Below are positions 37,903 through 51,241 of a DNA stretch of 64,000 nt, in pieces; the first letter of the stretch is position 1; each line of letters begins with the position of its first letter. A model generated the notes under the pieces. That model was not told the DNA's origin. It made no database searches and saw nothing but the letters and a program-made list of their open reading frames with translations. A program made the position numbers and the translations under genes. This DNA is from Auanema rhodensis (taxonomy: Eukaryota; Nematoda; Chromadorea; Rhabditida; Rhabditidae): NCBI GenBank assembly GCA_964057225.1, contig OZ059898.1, positions 16,841,267 to 16,905,266 of the forward strand, read 5' to 3'.

Positions 37903-39306
37903 TGCGCTAGCTTAAAAATGCACCGAGATATCAACTGATATAAGTTCACACTTATATCCTCGATTTTCACCCTGAAGAAATAATTTTTTCGTTGAATAAC
38001 ATTGTCCATCGTCTTTGCCTTGAAAAAAAGAATCTAAAAACATCTACTTTTTGCTAAATTATTTTGAAGTTTTTCGAAAAAATTTTTGTCAAAATGTTTT
38101 TGGAAGCAATGTTGAGTGTACATGGAAACTCAACATACACTAATGCATCATTTTTCAAACGATCATAACTAATTTTTGTATTAAGCGTTTTTCAATGTAG
38201 TATAGTGCATTCGATGCGGATTTTCAAGCTGCGTCGATCTGTGTTATCAGATTTGCGCTAGCTTAAAAATGCACCGAGATATCAACTGATATAAGTTCAC
38301 ACTTATATCCTCGATTTTCACCCTGAAGAAATAATTTTTTCGTTGAATAACATTGTCCATCGTCTTTGCCTTGAAAAAAGGAATCTAAAAACATCTACTT
38401 TTTGCTAAATTATTATGAAATTTTTCGAAAAAATTTTTGTCAAAATGTTTTTGGAAGCAATGTTGAGTGTACATGGAAACTCAACATACACTAATGCATC
38501 ATTTTTCAAACGATCATAACTAATTTTTGTATTAAGCGTTTCTCAATGTAGTATAGTGCATTCGATGCGGATTTTTAAGCTGCGTCGATCTGTGTTATCA
38601 GATTTGCGCTAGCTTAAAAATGCACCGAGATATCAACTGATATAAGTTCACACTTATATCCTCGATTTTCACCCTGAAGAAATAATTTTTTCGTTGAATA
38701 ACATTGTCCATCGTCTTTGCCTTGAAAAAAAGAATCTAAAAACATCTACTTTTTGCTAAATTATTTTGAAGTTTTTCGAAAAAATTTTTGTCAAAATGTT
38801 TTTGGAAGCAATGTTGAGTGTACATGGAAACTCAACATACACTAATGCATCATTTTTCAAACGATCATAACTAATTTTTGTATTAAGCGTTTCTCAATGT
38901 AGTATAGTGCATTCGATGCGGATTTTCAAGCTGCGTCGATCTGTGTTATCAGATTTGCGCTAGCTTAAAAATGCACCGAGATATCAACTGATATAAGTTC
39001 ACACTTATATCCTCGATTTTCACCCTGAAGAAATAATTTTTTCGTTGAATAACATTGTCCATCGTCTTTGCCTTGAAAAAAGGAATCTAAAAACATCTAC
39101 TTTTTGCTAAATTATTATGAAATTTTTCGAAAAAATTTTTGTCAAAATGTTTTTGGAAGCAATGTTGAGTGTACATGGAAACTCAACATACACTAATGCA
39201 TCATTTTTCAAACGATCATAACTAATTTTTGTATTAAGCGTTTCTCAATGTAGTATAGTGCATTCGATGCGGATTTTTAAGCTGCGTCGATCTGTGTTAT
39301 CAGATT
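37903..39306 (+). repeat. Duplicated dimer at the seam of the large duplication
   Basis: The pair 37903-38604 (an N monomer with AAAAAAAG, GAAGT and TTTTCAAGC, then an A monomer) is repeated at 38605-39306 with an offset of 702. The only clear marker difference I noticed is GCGTTTTTC against GCGTTTCTC in the first monomer. The dimer lies between the end of copy 1 (37902) and the part of copy 2 that aligns with 22103. Confidence 0.75.
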
Positions 39307-42300
39307 TGCGCTAGCTTAAAAATGCACCGAGATATCAACTGATATAAGTTCACACTTATATCCTCGATTTTCACCCTGAAGAAATAATTTTTTCGTTGAA
39401 TAACATTGTCCATCGTCTTTGCCTTGAAAAAAGGAATCTAAAAACATCTACTTTTTGCTAAATTATTATGAAATTTTTCGAAAAAATTTTTGTCAAAATG
39501 TTTTTGGAAGCAATGTTGAGTGTACATGGAAACTCAACATACACTAATGCATCATTTTTCAAACGATCATAACTAATTTTTGTATTAAGCGTTTCTCAAT
39601 GTAGTATAGTGCATTTGATGCGGATTTTTAAGCTGCGTCGATCTGTGTTATCAGATTTGCGCTAGCTTGAAAATGCACCGAGATATCAACTGATATAAGT
39701 TCACACTTATATCCTCGATTTTCACCCTGAAGAAATAATTTTTCGTTGAATAACATTGTCCATCGTCTTTGCCTTGAAAAAAAGAATCTAAAAACATCTA
39801 CTTTTTGCTAAATTATTTTGAAGTTTTTCGAAAAAATTTTTGTCAAAATGTTTTTGGAAGCAATGTTGAGTGTACATGGAAACTCAACATACACTAATGC
39901 ATCATTTTTCAAACGATCATAACTAATTTTTGTATTAAGCGTTTCTCAATGTAGTATAGTGCATTCGATGCGGATTTTCAAGCTGCGTCGATCTGTGTTA
40001 TCAGATTTGCGCTAGCTTAAAAATGCACCGAGATATCAACTGATATAAGTTCACACTTATATCCTCGATTTTCACCCTGAAGAATTAATTTTTTTGTTGA
40101 ATAACATTGCCCATCGTCTTTGCCTTGAAAAAAGGAATCTAAAAACATCTACTTTTTGCTAAATTATTTTGAAATTTTTCGAAAAAATTTTTGTCAAAAT
40201 GTTTTTGGAAGCAATGTTGAGTGTACATGGAAACTCAACATACACTAATGCACCATTTTTCAAACAATCATAACTAATTTTTGTATTAAGCGTTTCTCAA
40301 TGTAGTATAGTGCATTTGATGCGGATTTTTAAGCTGCGTCGATCTGTGTTATCAGATTTGCGCTAGCTTAAAAATGCACCGAGATATCAACTGATATAAG
40401 TTCACACTTATATCCTCGATTTTCACCCTGAAGAAATAATTTTTTCGTTGAATAACATTGTCCATCGTCTTTGCCTTGAAAAAAGGAATCTAAAAACATC
40501 TACTTTTTGCTAAATTATTTTGAAGTTTTTCGAAAAAATTTTTGTCAAAATGTTTTTGGAAGCAATGTTGAGTGTACATGGAAACTCAACATACACTAAT
40601 GCATCATTTTTCAAACGATCATAACTAATTTTTGTATTAAGCGTTTCTCAATGTAGTATAGTGCATTCGATGCGGATTTTCAAGCTGCGTCGATCTGTGT
40701 TATCAGATTTGCGCTAGCTTAAAAATGCACCGAGATATCAACTGATATAAGTTCACACTTATATCCTCGATTTTCACCCTGAAGAAATAATTTTTTCGTT
40801 GAATAACATTGTCCATCGTCTTTGCCTTGAGAAAAGGAATTTGAAAACATCTACTTTTTGCTAAATTATTTTGAAATTTTTCGAAAAAATTTTTGTCAAA
40901 ATGTTTTTGGAAGCAATGTTGAGTGTACATGTAAACTCAACATACACTAATGCACCATTTTTCAAACAATCATAACTAATTTTTGTATTAAGCATTTTTC
41001 AATGTAGTATAGTGCATTTGATGCGGATTTTTAAGCTGCGTCGATCTGTGTTATCAAATTTGCGCTAGCTTAAAAATGCACCGAGATATCAACTGATATA
41101 AGTTCACACTTATATCCTCGATTTTCACCCTGAAGAAATAATTTTTTCGTTGAATAACATTGTCCATCGTCTTTGCCTTGAAAAAAGGAATCTAAAAACA
41201 TCTACTTTTTGCTAAATTATTATGAAATTTTTCGAAAAAATTTTTGTCAAAATGTTTTTGGAAGCAATGTTGAGTGTACATGGAAACTCAACATACACTA
41301 ATGCATCATTTTTCAAACGATCATAACTAATTTTTGTATTAAGCGTTTCTCAATGTAGTATAGTGCATTCGATGCGGATTTTTAAGCTGCGTCGATCTGT
41401 GTTATCAGATTTGCGCTAGCTTAAAAATGCACCGAGATATCAACTGATATAAGTTCACACTTATATCCTCGATTTTCACCCTGAAGAAATAATTTTTTCG
41501 TTGAATAACATTGTCCATCGTCTTTGCCTTGAAAAAAGGAATCTAAAAACATCTACTTTTTGCTAAATTATTATGAAATTTTTCGAAAAAATTTTTGTCA
41601 AAATGTTTTTGGAAGCAATGTTGAGTGTACATGGAAACTCAACATACACTAATGCATCATTTTTCAAACGATCATAACTAATTTTTGTATTAAGCGTTTC
41701 TCAATGTAGTATAGTGCATTTGATGCGGATTTTTAAGCTGCGTCGATCTGTGTTATCAGATTTGCGCTAGCTTAAAAATGCACCGAGATATCAACTGATA
41801 TAAGTTCACACTTATATCCTCGATTTTCACCCTGAAGAAATAATTTTTTCGTTGAATAACATTGTCCATCGTCTTTGCCTTGAAAAAAGGAAGCTAAAAA
41901 CATCTACTTTTTGCTAAATTATTTTGAAGTTTTTCGAAAAAATTTTTGTCAAAATGTTTTTGGAAGCAATGTTGAGTGTACATGGAAACTCAACATACAC
42001 TAATGCATCATTTTTCAAACGATCATAACTAATTTTTGTATTAAGCGTTTCTCAATGTAGAATAGTGCATTTGATGCGGATTTTTAAGCTGCGTCGATCT
42101 GTGTTATCAGATTTGCGCTAGCTTAAAAATGCACCGAGATATCAACTGATATAAGTTCACACTTATATCCTCGATTTTCACCCTGAAGAAATAATTTTTT
42201 CGTTGAATAACATTGTCCATCGTCTTTGCCTTGAAAAAAGGAAGCTAAAAACATCTACTTTTTGCTAAATTATTTTGAAGTTTTTCGAAAAAATTTTTGT

Positions 42301-43868
42301 CAAAATGTTTTTGGAAGCAATGTTGAGTGTACATGGAAACTCAACATACACTAATGCATCATTTTTCAAACGATCATAACTAATTTTTGTATTAAGCGTT
42401 TCTCAATGTAGTATAGTGCATTTGATGCGGATTTTTAAGCTGCGTCGATCTGTGTTATCAGATTGGCGCTAGCTTAAAAATGCACCGAGATATCAACTGA
42501 TATAAGTTCACACTTATATCCTCGATTTTCACCCTGAAGAAATAATTTTTTCGTTGAATAACATTGTCCATCGTCTTTGCCTTGAAAAAAGGAATCTAAA
42601 AACATCTACTTTTTGCTAAATTATTTTGAAATTTTTCGAAAAAATTTTTGTCAAAATGTTTTTGGAAGCAATGTTGAGTGTACATGGAAACTCAACATAC
42701 ACTAATGCATCATTTTTCAAACGATCATAACTAATTTTTGTATTAAGCGTTTCTCAATGTAGTATAGTGCATTTGATGCGGATTTTTAAGCTGCGTTGAT
42801 CTGTGTTATCAGATTTGCGCTATCTTAAAAATGCACCGAGATATCAACTGATATAAGTTCACACTTATATCCTCGATTTTCATCCTGAAGAAATAATTTT
42901 TTTGTTGAATAACATTGTCCATCGTCTTTGCCTCGAAAAAAAGAATCTAAAAACATCTACTTTTTGCTAAATTATTTTGAAGTTTTTCGAAAAAATTTTT
43001 GTCAAAATGTTTTTGGAAGCAATGTTGAGTGTACATGGAAACTCAACATACACTAATGCATCATTTTTCAAACGATCATAACTAATTTTTGTATTAAGCG
43101 TTTCTCAATGTAGTATAGTGCATTCGATGCGGATTTTTAAGCTGCGTCGATCTGTGTTATCAGATTTGCGCTAGCTTAAAAATGCACCGAGATATCAACT
43201 GATATAAGTTCACACTTATATCCTCGATTTTCACCCTGAAGAATTAATTTTTTTGTTGAATAACATTGCCCATCGTCTTTGCCTTGAAAAAAGGAATCTA
43301 AAAACATCTACTTTTTGCTAAATTATTTTGAAATTTTTCGAAAAAATTTTTGTCAAAATGTTTTTGGAAGCAATGTTGAGTGTACATGGAAACTCAACAT
43401 ACACTAATGCATCATTTTTCAAACGATCATAACAAATTTTTGTATTAAGCGTTTCTCAATGTAGTATAGTGCATTCGATGCGGATTTTTAAGCTGCGTCG
43501 ATCTGTGTTATGAGATTTGCGCTAGCTTAAAAATGCACCGAGATATCAACTGATATAAGTTCACACTTATATCCTCGATTTTCACCCTGAAGAATTAATT
43601 TTTTCGTTGAATAACATTGTCCATCGTCTTTGCTTTGAAAAAAGGAATCTAAAAACATCTACTTTTTGCTAAATTATTTTGAAATTTTTCGAAAAAATTT
43701 TTGTCAAAATGTTTTTGGAAGCAATGTTGAGTGTACATGGAAACTCAACATACACTAATGCATCATTTTTCAAACGATCATAACTAATTTTTGTATTAAG
43801 CGTTTCTCAATGTAGTATAGTGCATTCGATGCGGATTTTTAAACTGCGTCGATCTGTGTTATCAGATT

Positions 43869-44220
43869 TGCGCTAGCTTAAAAATGCACCGAGATATCAA
43901 CTGATATAAGTTCACACTTATATCTTCGATTTTCACCCTGAAGAAATAATTTTTCTCGTTGAATAACATTGTCCATCGTCTTTGCCTTGAAAAAAGGAAT
44001 CTAAAAACATCTACTTTTTGCTAAATTATTCTGAAATTTTTCGAAAAAATTTTTGTCAAAATGTTTTTGGAAGCAATGTTGAGTGTACATGGAAACTCAA
44101 CATACACTAATGCATCATTTTTCAAACGATCATAACTAATTTTTGTATTAAGCGTTTCTCAATGTAGTATAGTGCATTTGATGCGGATTTTTAAGCTGCG
44201 TCGATCTGTGTTATCAGATT
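43869..44220 (+). repeat. Chimeric monomer, class L joined to class K 3' end
   Basis: The 5' part is that of 28069 and 46327 (TATCTTCG, TTTTTCTCG, TTCTGAAAT). The 3' part has GCATTTG and TCAGATTGGCGC, which elsewhere mark the junction 25612-25963 and 42114-42465. The next monomer (44221) is indeed a copy of 25963. The switch lies between phase 163 and 306. This is the expected product of unequal crossing-over that duplicated the 25963-28420 type block. Confidence 0.8.
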
Positions 44221-47200
44221 GGCGCTAGCTTAAAAATGCACCGAGATATCAACTGATATAAGTTCACACTTATATCCTCGATTTTCACCCTGAAGAAATA
44301 ATTTTTTCGTTGAATAACATTGTCCATCGTCTTTGCCTTGAAAAAAGGAATCTAAAAACATCTACTTTTTGCTAAATTATTTTGAAATTTTTCGAAAAAA
44401 TTTTTGTCAAAATGTTTTTGGAAGCAATGTTGAGTGTACATGGAAACTCAACATACACTAATGCATCATTTTTCAAACGATCATAACTAATTTTTGTATT
44501 AAGCGTTTCTCAATGTAGTATAGTGCATTTGATGCGGATTTTTAAGCTGCGTTGATCTGTGTTATCAGATTTGCGCTAGCTTAAAAATGCACCGAGATAT
44601 CAACTGATATAAGTTCACACTTATATCCTCGATTTTCACCCTGAAGAAAGAATTTTTTCGTTGAATAACATTGTCCATCGTCTTTGCCTTGAAAAAAGGA
44701 AGCTAAAAACATCTACTTTTTGCTAAATTATTTTGAAGTTTTTCGAAAAAATTTTTGTCAAAATGTTTTTGGAAGCAATGTTGAGTGTACATGGAAACTC
44801 AACATACACTAATGCATCATTTTTCAAACGATCATAACTAATTTTTGTATTAAGCGTTTCTCAATGTAGAATAGTGCATTTGATGCGGATTTTTAAGCTG
44901 CGTCGATCTGTGTTATCAGATTTGCGCTAGCTTAAAAATGCACCGAGATATCAACTGATATAAGTTCACACTTATATCCTCGATTTTCACCCTGAAGAAA
45001 TAATTTTTTCGTTGAATAACATTGTCCATCGTCTTTGCCTTGAAAAAAGGAAGCTAAAAACATCTACTTTTTGCTAAATTATTTTGAAGTTTTTCGAAAA
45101 AATTTTTGTCAAAATGTTTTTGGAAGCAATGTTGAGTGTACATGGAAACTCAACATACACTAATGCATCATTTTTCAAACGATCATAACTAATTTTTGTA
45201 TTAAGCGTTTCTCAATGTAGTATAGTGCATTCGATGCGGATTTTCAAGCTGCGTCGATCTGTGTTATGAGATTTGCGCTATCTTAAAAATGCACCGAGAT
45301 ATCAACTGATATAAGTTCACACTTATATCCTCGATTTTCATCCTGAAGAAATAATTTTTTTGTTGAATAACATTGTCCATCGTCTTTGCCTCGAAAAAAA
45401 GAATCTAAAAACATCTACTTTTTGCTAAATTATTTTGAAGTTTTTCGAAAAAATTTTTGTCAAAATGTTTTTGGAAGCAATGTTGAGTGTACATGGAAAC
45501 TCAACATACACTAATGCATCATTTTTCAAACGATCATAACTAATTTTTGTATTAAGCGTTTCTCAATGTAGTATAGTGCATTCGATGCGGATTTTTAAGC
45601 TGCGTCGATCTGTGTTATCAGATTTGCGCTAGCTTAAAAATGCACCGAGATATCAACTGATATAAGTTCACACTTATATCCTCGATTTTCACCCTGAAGA
45701 ATTAATTTTTTTGTTGAATAACATTGCCCATCGTCTTTGCCTTGAAAAAAGGAATCTAAAAACATCTACTTTTTGCTAAATTATTTTGAAATTTTTCGAA
45801 AAAATTTTTGTCAAAATGTTTTTGGAAGCAATGTTGAGTGTACATGGAAACTCAACATACACTAATGCATCATTTTTCAAACGATCATAACAAATTTTTG
45901 TATTAAGCGTTTCTCAATGTAGTATAGTGCATTCGATGCGGATTTTTAAGCTGCGTCGATCTGTGTTATGAGATTTGCGCTAGCTTAAAAATGCACCGAG
46001 ATATCAACTGATATAAGTTCACACTTATATCCTCGATTTTCACCCTGAAGAATTAATTTTTTCGTTGAATAACATTGTCCATCGTCTTTGCTTTGAAAAA
46101 AGGAATCTAAAAACATCTACTTTTTGCTAAATTATTTTGAAATTTTTCGAAAAAATTTTTGTCAAAATGTTTTTGGAAGCAATGTTGAGTGTACATGGAA
46201 ACTCAACATACACTAATGCATCATTTTTCAAACGATCATAACTAATTTTTGTATTAAGCGTTTCTCAATGTAGTATAGTGCATTCGATGCGGATTTTTAA
46301 ACTGCGTCGATCTGTGTTATCAGATTTGCGCTAGCTTAAAAATGCACCGAGATATCAACTGATATAAGTTCACACTTATATCTTCGATTTTCACCCTGAA
46401 GAAATAATTTTTCTCGTTGAATAACATTGTCCATCGTCTTTGCCTTGAAAAAAGGAATCTAAAAACATCTACTTTTTGCTAAATTATTCTGAAATTTTTC
46501 GAAAAAATTTTTGTCAAAATGTTTTTGGAAGCAATGTTGAGTGTACATGGAAACTCAACATACACTAATGCATCATTTTTCAAACGATCATAACTAATTT
46601 TTGTATTAAGCGTTTCTCAATGTAGTATAGTGCATTCGATGCGGATTTTTAAGCTGCGTCGATCTGTGTTATGAGATTTGCGCTAGCTTAAAAATGCACC
46701 GAGATATCAACTGATATAAGTTCACACTTAATCCTCGATTTTCACCCTGAAGAATTAATTTTTTTGTTGAATAACATTGCCCATCGTCTTTGCCTTGAAA
46801 AAAGGAATCTAAAAACATCTACTTTTTGCTAAATTATTTTGAAATTTTTCGAAAAAATTTTTGTCAAAATGTTTTTGGAAGCAATGTTGAGTGTACATGG
46901 AAACTCAACATACACTAATGCATCATTTTTCAAACGATCATAACTAAATTTTGTATTAAGCGTTTCTCAATGTAGTATAGTGCATTCGATGCGGATTTTT
47001 AAGCTGCGTCGATCTGTGTTATCAGATTTGCGCTAGCTTAAAAATGCACCGAGATATCAACTGATATAAGTTCACACTTATATCCTCGATTTTCACCCTG
47101 AAGAAATAATTTTTTCGTTGAATAACATTGTCCATCGTCTTTGCCTTGAGAAAAGGAATCTAAAAACATCTACTTCTTGCTAAATTATTTTGAAATTTTT

Positions 47201-50200
47201 CGAAAAAATTTTTGTCAAAATGTTTTTGGATGCAATTTTGAGTGTACATGGAAACTCAACATACACTAATGCATCATTTTTCAAACGATCATAACTAATT
47301 TTTGTATTAAGCGTTTCTCAATGTAGTATAGTGCATTTGATGCGGATTTTTAAGCTGCGTCGATCTGTGTTATCAAATTTGCGCTAGCTTAAAAATGCAC
47401 CGAGATATCAACTGATATAAGTTCACACTTATATCCTCGATTTTCACCCTGAAGAAATAATTTTTTGTTGAATAACATTGTCCATCGTCTTTGCCTTGAA
47501 AAAAGGAATCTAAAAACATCTACTTTTTGCTAAATTATTTTGAAATTTTCCGAAAAAATTTTTGTCAAAATGTTTTTGGAAGCAATGTTGAGTGTACATG
47601 GAAACTCAACATACACTAATGCATCATTTTTCAAACGATCATAACTAATTTTTGTATTAAGCGTTTCTCAATGTAGTATAGTGCATTCGATGCGGATTTT
47701 TAAACTGCGTCGATCTGTGTTATCAGATTTGCGCTAGCTTAAAAATGCACCGAGATATCAACTGATATAAGTTCACACTTATATCTTCGATTTTCACCCT
47801 GAAGAAATAATTTTTCTCGTTGAATAACATTGTCCATCGTCTTTGCCTTGAAAAAAGGAATCTAAAAACATCTACTTTTTGCTAAATTATTCTGAAATTT
47901 TTCGAAAAAATTTTTGTCAAAATGTTTTTGGAAGCAATGTTGAGTGTACATGGAAACTCAACATACACTAATGCATCATTTTTCAAACGATCATAACTAA
48001 TTTTTGTATTAAGCGTTTCTCAATGTAGTATAGTGCATTCGATGCGGATTCTTAAGCTGCGTCGATCTGTGTTATGAGATTTGCGCTAGCTTAAAAATGC
48101 ACCGAGATATCAACTGATATAAGTTCACACTTATATCCTCGATTTTCACCCTGAAGAAATAATTTTTCTCGTTGAATAACATTGTCCATCGTCTTTGCCT
48201 TGAAAAAAGGAATCTAAAAACATCTACTTTTTGCTAAATTATTCTGAAATTTTTCGAAAAAATTTTTGTCAAAATGTTTTTGGAAGCAATGTTGAGTGTA
48301 CATGGAAACTCAACATACACTAATGCATCATTTTTCAAACGATCATAACTAATTTTTGTATTAAGCGTTTCTCAATGTAGTATAGTGCATTCGATGCGGA
48401 TTTTTAAGCTGCGTCAATCTGTGTTATGAGATTTGCGCTAGCTTAAAAATGCACCGAGATATCAACTGATATAAGTTCACACTTATATCCTCGATTTTCA
48501 CCCTGAAGAAATAATTTTTTCGTTGAATAACATTGTCCATCGTCTTTGCCTTGAAAAAAGGAATCTAAAAACATCTACTTTTTGCTAAATTATTTTGAAG
48601 TTTTTCGAAAAAATTTTTGTCAAAATGTTTTTGGAAGCAATGTTGAGTGTACATGGAAACTCAACATACACTAATGCATCATTTTTCAAACGATCATAAC
48701 TAATTTTTGTATTAAGCGTTTCTCAATGTAGTATAGTGCATTCGATGCGGATTTTCAAGCTGCGTCGATCTGTGTTATCAGATTTGCGCTAGCTTAAAAA
48801 TGCACCGAGATATCAACTGATATAAGTTCACACTTATATCCTCGATTTTCACCCTGAAGAATTAATTTTTTTGTTGAATAACATTGCCCATCGTCTTTGC
48901 CTTGAAAAAAGGAATCTAAAAACATCTACTTTTTGCTAAATTATTTTGAAATTTTTCGAAAAAATTTTTGTCAAAATGTTTTTGGAAGCAATGTTGAGTG
49001 TACATGGAAACTCAACATACACTAATGCATCATTTTTCAAACGATCATAACTAAATTTTGTATTAAGCGTTTCTCAATGTAGTATAGTGCATTCGATGCG
49101 GATTTTTAAGCTGCGTCGATCTGTGTTATCAGATTTGCGCTAGCTTAAAAATGCACCGAGATATCAACTGATATAAGTTCACACTTATATCCTCGATTTT
49201 CACCCTGAAGAAATAATTTTTTCGTTGAATAACATTGTCCATCGTCTTTGCCTTGAGAAAAGGAATTTGAAAACATCTACTTTTTGCTGAATTATTTTGA
49301 AATTTTTCGAAAAAATTTTTGTCAAAATGTTTTTGGAAGCAATGTTGAGTGTACATGGAAACTCAACATACAATAATGCACCATTTTTCAAACGATCATA
49401 ACTAATTTTTGTATTAAGCGTTTCTCAATGTAGTATAGTGCATTCGATGCGGATTTTTAAGCTGCGTCGATCTGTGTTATCAGATTTGCGCTAGCTTAAA
49501 AATGCACCGAGATATCAACTGATATAAGTTCACACTTATATCCTCGATTTTCACCCTGAAGAAATAATTTTTTCGTTGAATAACATTGTCCATCGTCTTT
49601 GCCTTGAAAAAAGGGATCTAAAAACATCTACTTTTTGCTAAATTATTTTGAAATTTTTCGAAAAAATTTTTGTCAAAATGTTTTTGGAAGCAATGTTGAG
49701 TGTACATGGAAACTCAACATACACTAATGCATCATTTTTCAAACGATCATAACTAATTTTTGTATTAAGCGTTTCTCAATGTAGTATAGTGCATTCGATG
49801 CGGATTTTTAAGCTGCGTCGATCTGTGTTATCAGATTTGCGCTAGCTTAAAAATGCACCGAGATATCAACTGATATAAGTTCACACTTATATCCTCGATT
49901 TTCACCCTGAAGAAATAATTTTTTCGTTGAATAACATTGTCCATCGTCTTTGCCTTGAAAAAAGGAATCTAAAAACATCTACTTTTCGCTAAATTATTTT
50001 GAAGTTTTTCGAAAAAATTTTTGTCAAAATGTTTTTGGAAGCAATGTTGAGTGTACATGGAAACTCAACATACACTAATGCATCATTTTTCAAACGATCA
50101 TAACTAATTTTTGTATTAAGCGTTTCTCAATGTAGTATAGTGCATTCGATGCGGATTTTTAAGCTGCGTCGATCTGTGTTATCAGATTTGCGCTAGCTTA

Positions 50201-50890
50201 AAAATGCACCGAGATATCAACTGATATAAGTTCACACTTATATCCTCGATTTTCACCCTGAAGAAATAATTTTTTCGTTGAATAACATTGTCCATCGTCT
50301 TTGCCTTGAGAAAAGGAATTTGAAAACATCTACTTTTTGCTAAATTATTTTGAAATTTTTCGAAAAAATTTTTGTCAAAATGTTTTTGGAAGCAATGTTG
50401 AGTGTACATGGAAACTCAACATACACTAATGCATCATTTTTCAAACGATCATAACTAATTTTTGTATTAAGCGTTTCTCAATGTAGTATAGTGCATTTGA
50501 TGCGGATTTTTAAGCTGCGTCGATCTGTGTTATCAGATTTGCGCTAGCTTAAAAATGCACCGAGATATCAACTGATATAAGTTCACACTTATATCCTCGA
50601 TTTTCACCCTGAAGAAATAATTTTTTCGTTGAATAACATTGTCCATCGTCTTTGCATTGAAAAAAGGAAGCTAAAAACATCTACTTTTTGCTAAATTATT
50701 TTGAAGTTTTTCGAAAAAATTTTTGTCAAAATGTTTTTGGAAGCAATGTTGAGTGTACATGGAAACTCAACATACACTAATGCATCATTTTTCAAACGAT
50801 CATAACTAATTTTTGTATTAAGCGTTTCTCAATGTAGAATAGTGCATTTGATGCGGATTTTTAAGCTGCGTCGATCTGTGTTATCAGATT

Positions 50891-51241
50891 TGCGCTAGCT
50901 TAAAAATGCACCGAGATATCAACTGATATAAGTTCACACTTATATCCTCGATTTTCACCCTGAAGAAATAATTTTTTCGTTGAATAACATTGTCCATCGT
51001 CTTTGCTTTGAAAAAAGGAATCTAAAAACATCTACTTTTTGCTAAATTATTTTGAAGTTTTTCGAAAAAATTTTTGTCAAAATGTTTTTGGAAGCAATGT
51101 TGAGTGTACATGGAAACTCAACATACACTAATGCATCATTTTTCAAACGATCATAACTAATTTTTGTATTAAGCGTTTCTCAATGTAGAATAGTGCATTT
51201 GATGCGGATTTTTAAGCTGCGTCGATCTGTGTTATCAGATT
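50891..51241 (+). repeat. Extra monomer in copy 2, mixed features
   Basis: This unit has no counterpart between 32986 and 33337 in copy 1. It carries GCTTTGAAA (a class M marker) and GGAATCT, then GAAGT and GTAGAATAG (class K markers). If chimeric, the switch lies between about phase 132 and 166. Its insertion shifts the copy offset from 17554 to 17905. Confidence 0.6.
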
